This document shows positions 56,107-57,173 of a stretch of 57,173 nt of DNA, piece after piece. The DNA is taken from contig JAPYOW010000009.1 of assembly GCA_029937975.1 (NCBI GenBank), positions 1 through 57,173 of the forward strand. The letters are read 5' to 3'. The position numbers and the translations under genes were made by a program. A model generated the notes under the pieces. The model made no database searches, was not told where the DNA came from, and saw only the letters and a program-made list of their open reading frames with translations. Source of the DNA: Methylococcaceae bacterium. Its GTDB lineage: Bacteria; Pseudomonadota; Gammaproteobacteria; Methylococcales; Methylomonadaceae. The number at the start of each line of letters is the position of its first letter. Position 1 is the first letter of the stretch.

Positions 56107-57117
56107 ATGAAAATAATACTAAGCCGTTTTTTGTTTTGCTGTGTTCTGTTAATGAGTATCAATGCACGGGCCGAGGTAGAGGACACCGAATTATTCAATC
56201 GTTTTGTTAATACCATGACGAGTAAATATCAGTTTGATGCGACGGAGATTAAACAGTTATTTAAATCGGTGGATATTAAGCAGAATATTATTAAGGCGAT
56301 GAATAGGCCAGCAGAAGGTATGCCATGGTATAAATACAGAAAAATATTTATGACCGATTCGCGTATCAATGGCGGAGTAAAGTTTTGGCAAGAAAATGAA
56401 ACCGCATTGACAAAAGTTGCAGCGGAATATGGCGTGCCTGCAGAAATCATCGTCGCTGTTATTGGTGTTGAAACCCGATATGGTGAAAATACAGGAAGTT
56501 ATCGTGTAATCGATGCTTTATCTACCCTGGGTTTTGCCTATCCCAAACGCAGTGCTTTTTTCCTGAGTGAACTGGAAAATTTCTTGATACTTTGTCGCGA
56601 TGAAAAAATGAATCCATTGCAGCCGGTGGGGTCTTATGCCGGAGCGATGGGGGTTCCTCAATTTATGCCCAGTAGTTATAGAGCCTATGCCGCTGATTAT
56701 GAGAAGGATGGCAAAAGTGATATCTGGAATAACGCTGCTGATGCTATTGCCAGCGTTGCTAATTATTTTGCGAGGCATCATTGGCGTAGAGGCCATGCGA
56801 TTACTTTTCCTGTGCTTGCTGAGGGAGATGCTTTTCAGCGTGCCTTGGTCAAGGGGCTGAAGCCGGATAGAAAGTGGCTGGACCTACAAGCATTGTCTGT
56901 ATCAGCTAAGGCTAAGATTGAAGCCACTGAGGCGGTTAAGCTATTAAGCTATGAACAAGAAAAAGGCCGTGATTTGTGGGTAGGGATGCATAATTTTTAT
57001 GTCATTACCCGGTATAACCATAGTCCTCTGTATGCCATGGCTGTTTATCAACTGAGTGAGGCTGTTTACCACAAAAAGCAGGGGCTGATGATAAACAACA
57101 CTGCGGGTACAGAATGA
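56107..57117 (+). CDS. mltB: Membrane-bound lytic murein transglycosylase B
   Basis: 336 aa. Signal peptide MKIILSRFLFCCVLLMSINA. Without a lipobox Cys at the expected place, it may be a soluble periplasmic form. Catalytic Glu in AVIGVETRYGENTGSY; GSYAGAMGVPQFMPSSYRAY and SDIWNNAADAIASVANYF are family signatures. It cuts the glycan between MurNAc and GlcNAc, making 1,6-anhydro ends. Last gene of the elongasome operon in the window; what follows is cut off. Confidence 0.94.
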   Translation: MKIILSRFLFCCVLLMSINARAEVEDTELFNRFVNTMTSKYQFDATEIKQLFKSVDIKQNIIKAMNRPAEGMPWYKYRKIFMTDSRINGGVKFWQENETALTKVAAEYGVPAEIIVAVIGVETRYGENTGSYRVIDALSTLGFAYPKRSAFFLSELENFLILCRDEKMNPLQPVGSYAGAMGVPQFMPSSYRAYAADYEKDGKSDIWNNAADAIASVANYFARHHWRRGHAITFPVLAEGDAFQRALVKGLKPDRKWLDLQALSVSAKAKIEATEAVKLLSYEQEKGRDLWVGMHNFYVITRYNHSPLYAMAVYQLSEAVYHKKQGLMINNTAGTE

Positions 57118-57173
57118 TGAAATGGCAAATAGTGCTGAATGCCTAGCCGATTTATACATGTGCTGAAAACAGC

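Overview
This window is a chromosomal segment of a gammaproteobacterial (type I) methanotroph. The decisive evidence is a complete pmoCAB operon at 37896-40868 for particulate methane monooxygenase, with all expected copper ligands present. The housekeeping genes around it (mreBCD-mrdA-rodA-mltB, gatCAB, iscRSA, cysE, hslO, gshA, fimV, rapA) are of gammaproteobacterial type. Base composition is AT-leaning. The order Methylococcales, family Methylomonadaceae, is the most likely home; this is inferred from gene content and protein sequence, not from a database search. I found no tRNA, rRNA, CRISPR array, insertion sequence or prophage.

Layout. 1-10 kb: tex, cobO, several small exported proteins and lipoproteins, a membrane-tailed cold-shock protein, yfbR, an EF-hand protein, and a RegB/RegA-type redox two-component pair. 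10-18 kb, mostly minus strand: mazG, a PfkB-family kinase, a decayed dgkA pseudogene, gcvH, an RRM protein, then trmJ-cysE-iscR-iscS-iscA with an IscR-type operator. 18-27 kb: suhB, a probable broken exported-protein gene, msrA, hslO plus a lipoprotein, gshA-cysH (overlapping), and recQ. 27-33 kb: an orphan EGKCG-motif peptide resembling HvfA-type precursors, a 61-residue membrane protein with its own promoter, leader hairpins and terminator and with pmo-like codon use, a TRAP T/P pair without permease genes, yaaA, and a pilZ-queD-DUF1249 operon. 33-37.5 kb: trpS, rapA and an exported hypothetical protein. 37.7-41 kb: pmoCAB with strong ribosome binding sites, intercistronic hairpins and a terminator. 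41-47 kb: small ORFs of doubtful status, a DUF1415 gene, adk, asd with a structured leader, and fimV. 47-57 kb: gatCAB (minus) diverging from the cell-elongation operon mreBCD-mrdA-rodA-mltB.

How the genes connect. Sulfur and redox metabolism is prominent: cysE, cysH (APS-reductase type), gshA, iscS/iscA/iscR, msrA, hslO and yaaA. Methane oxidation (pmoCAB) depends on copper, and the EGKCG peptide about 10 kb away is a plausible copper-handling factor. The 27.0-28.7 kb stretch is the part most likely to hold something undescribed. Two genes, recQ and mreC, appear to lack any ATG/GTG/TTG start that would include their essential N-termini. In both, an ATT codon sits behind a good Shine-Dalgarno sequence.
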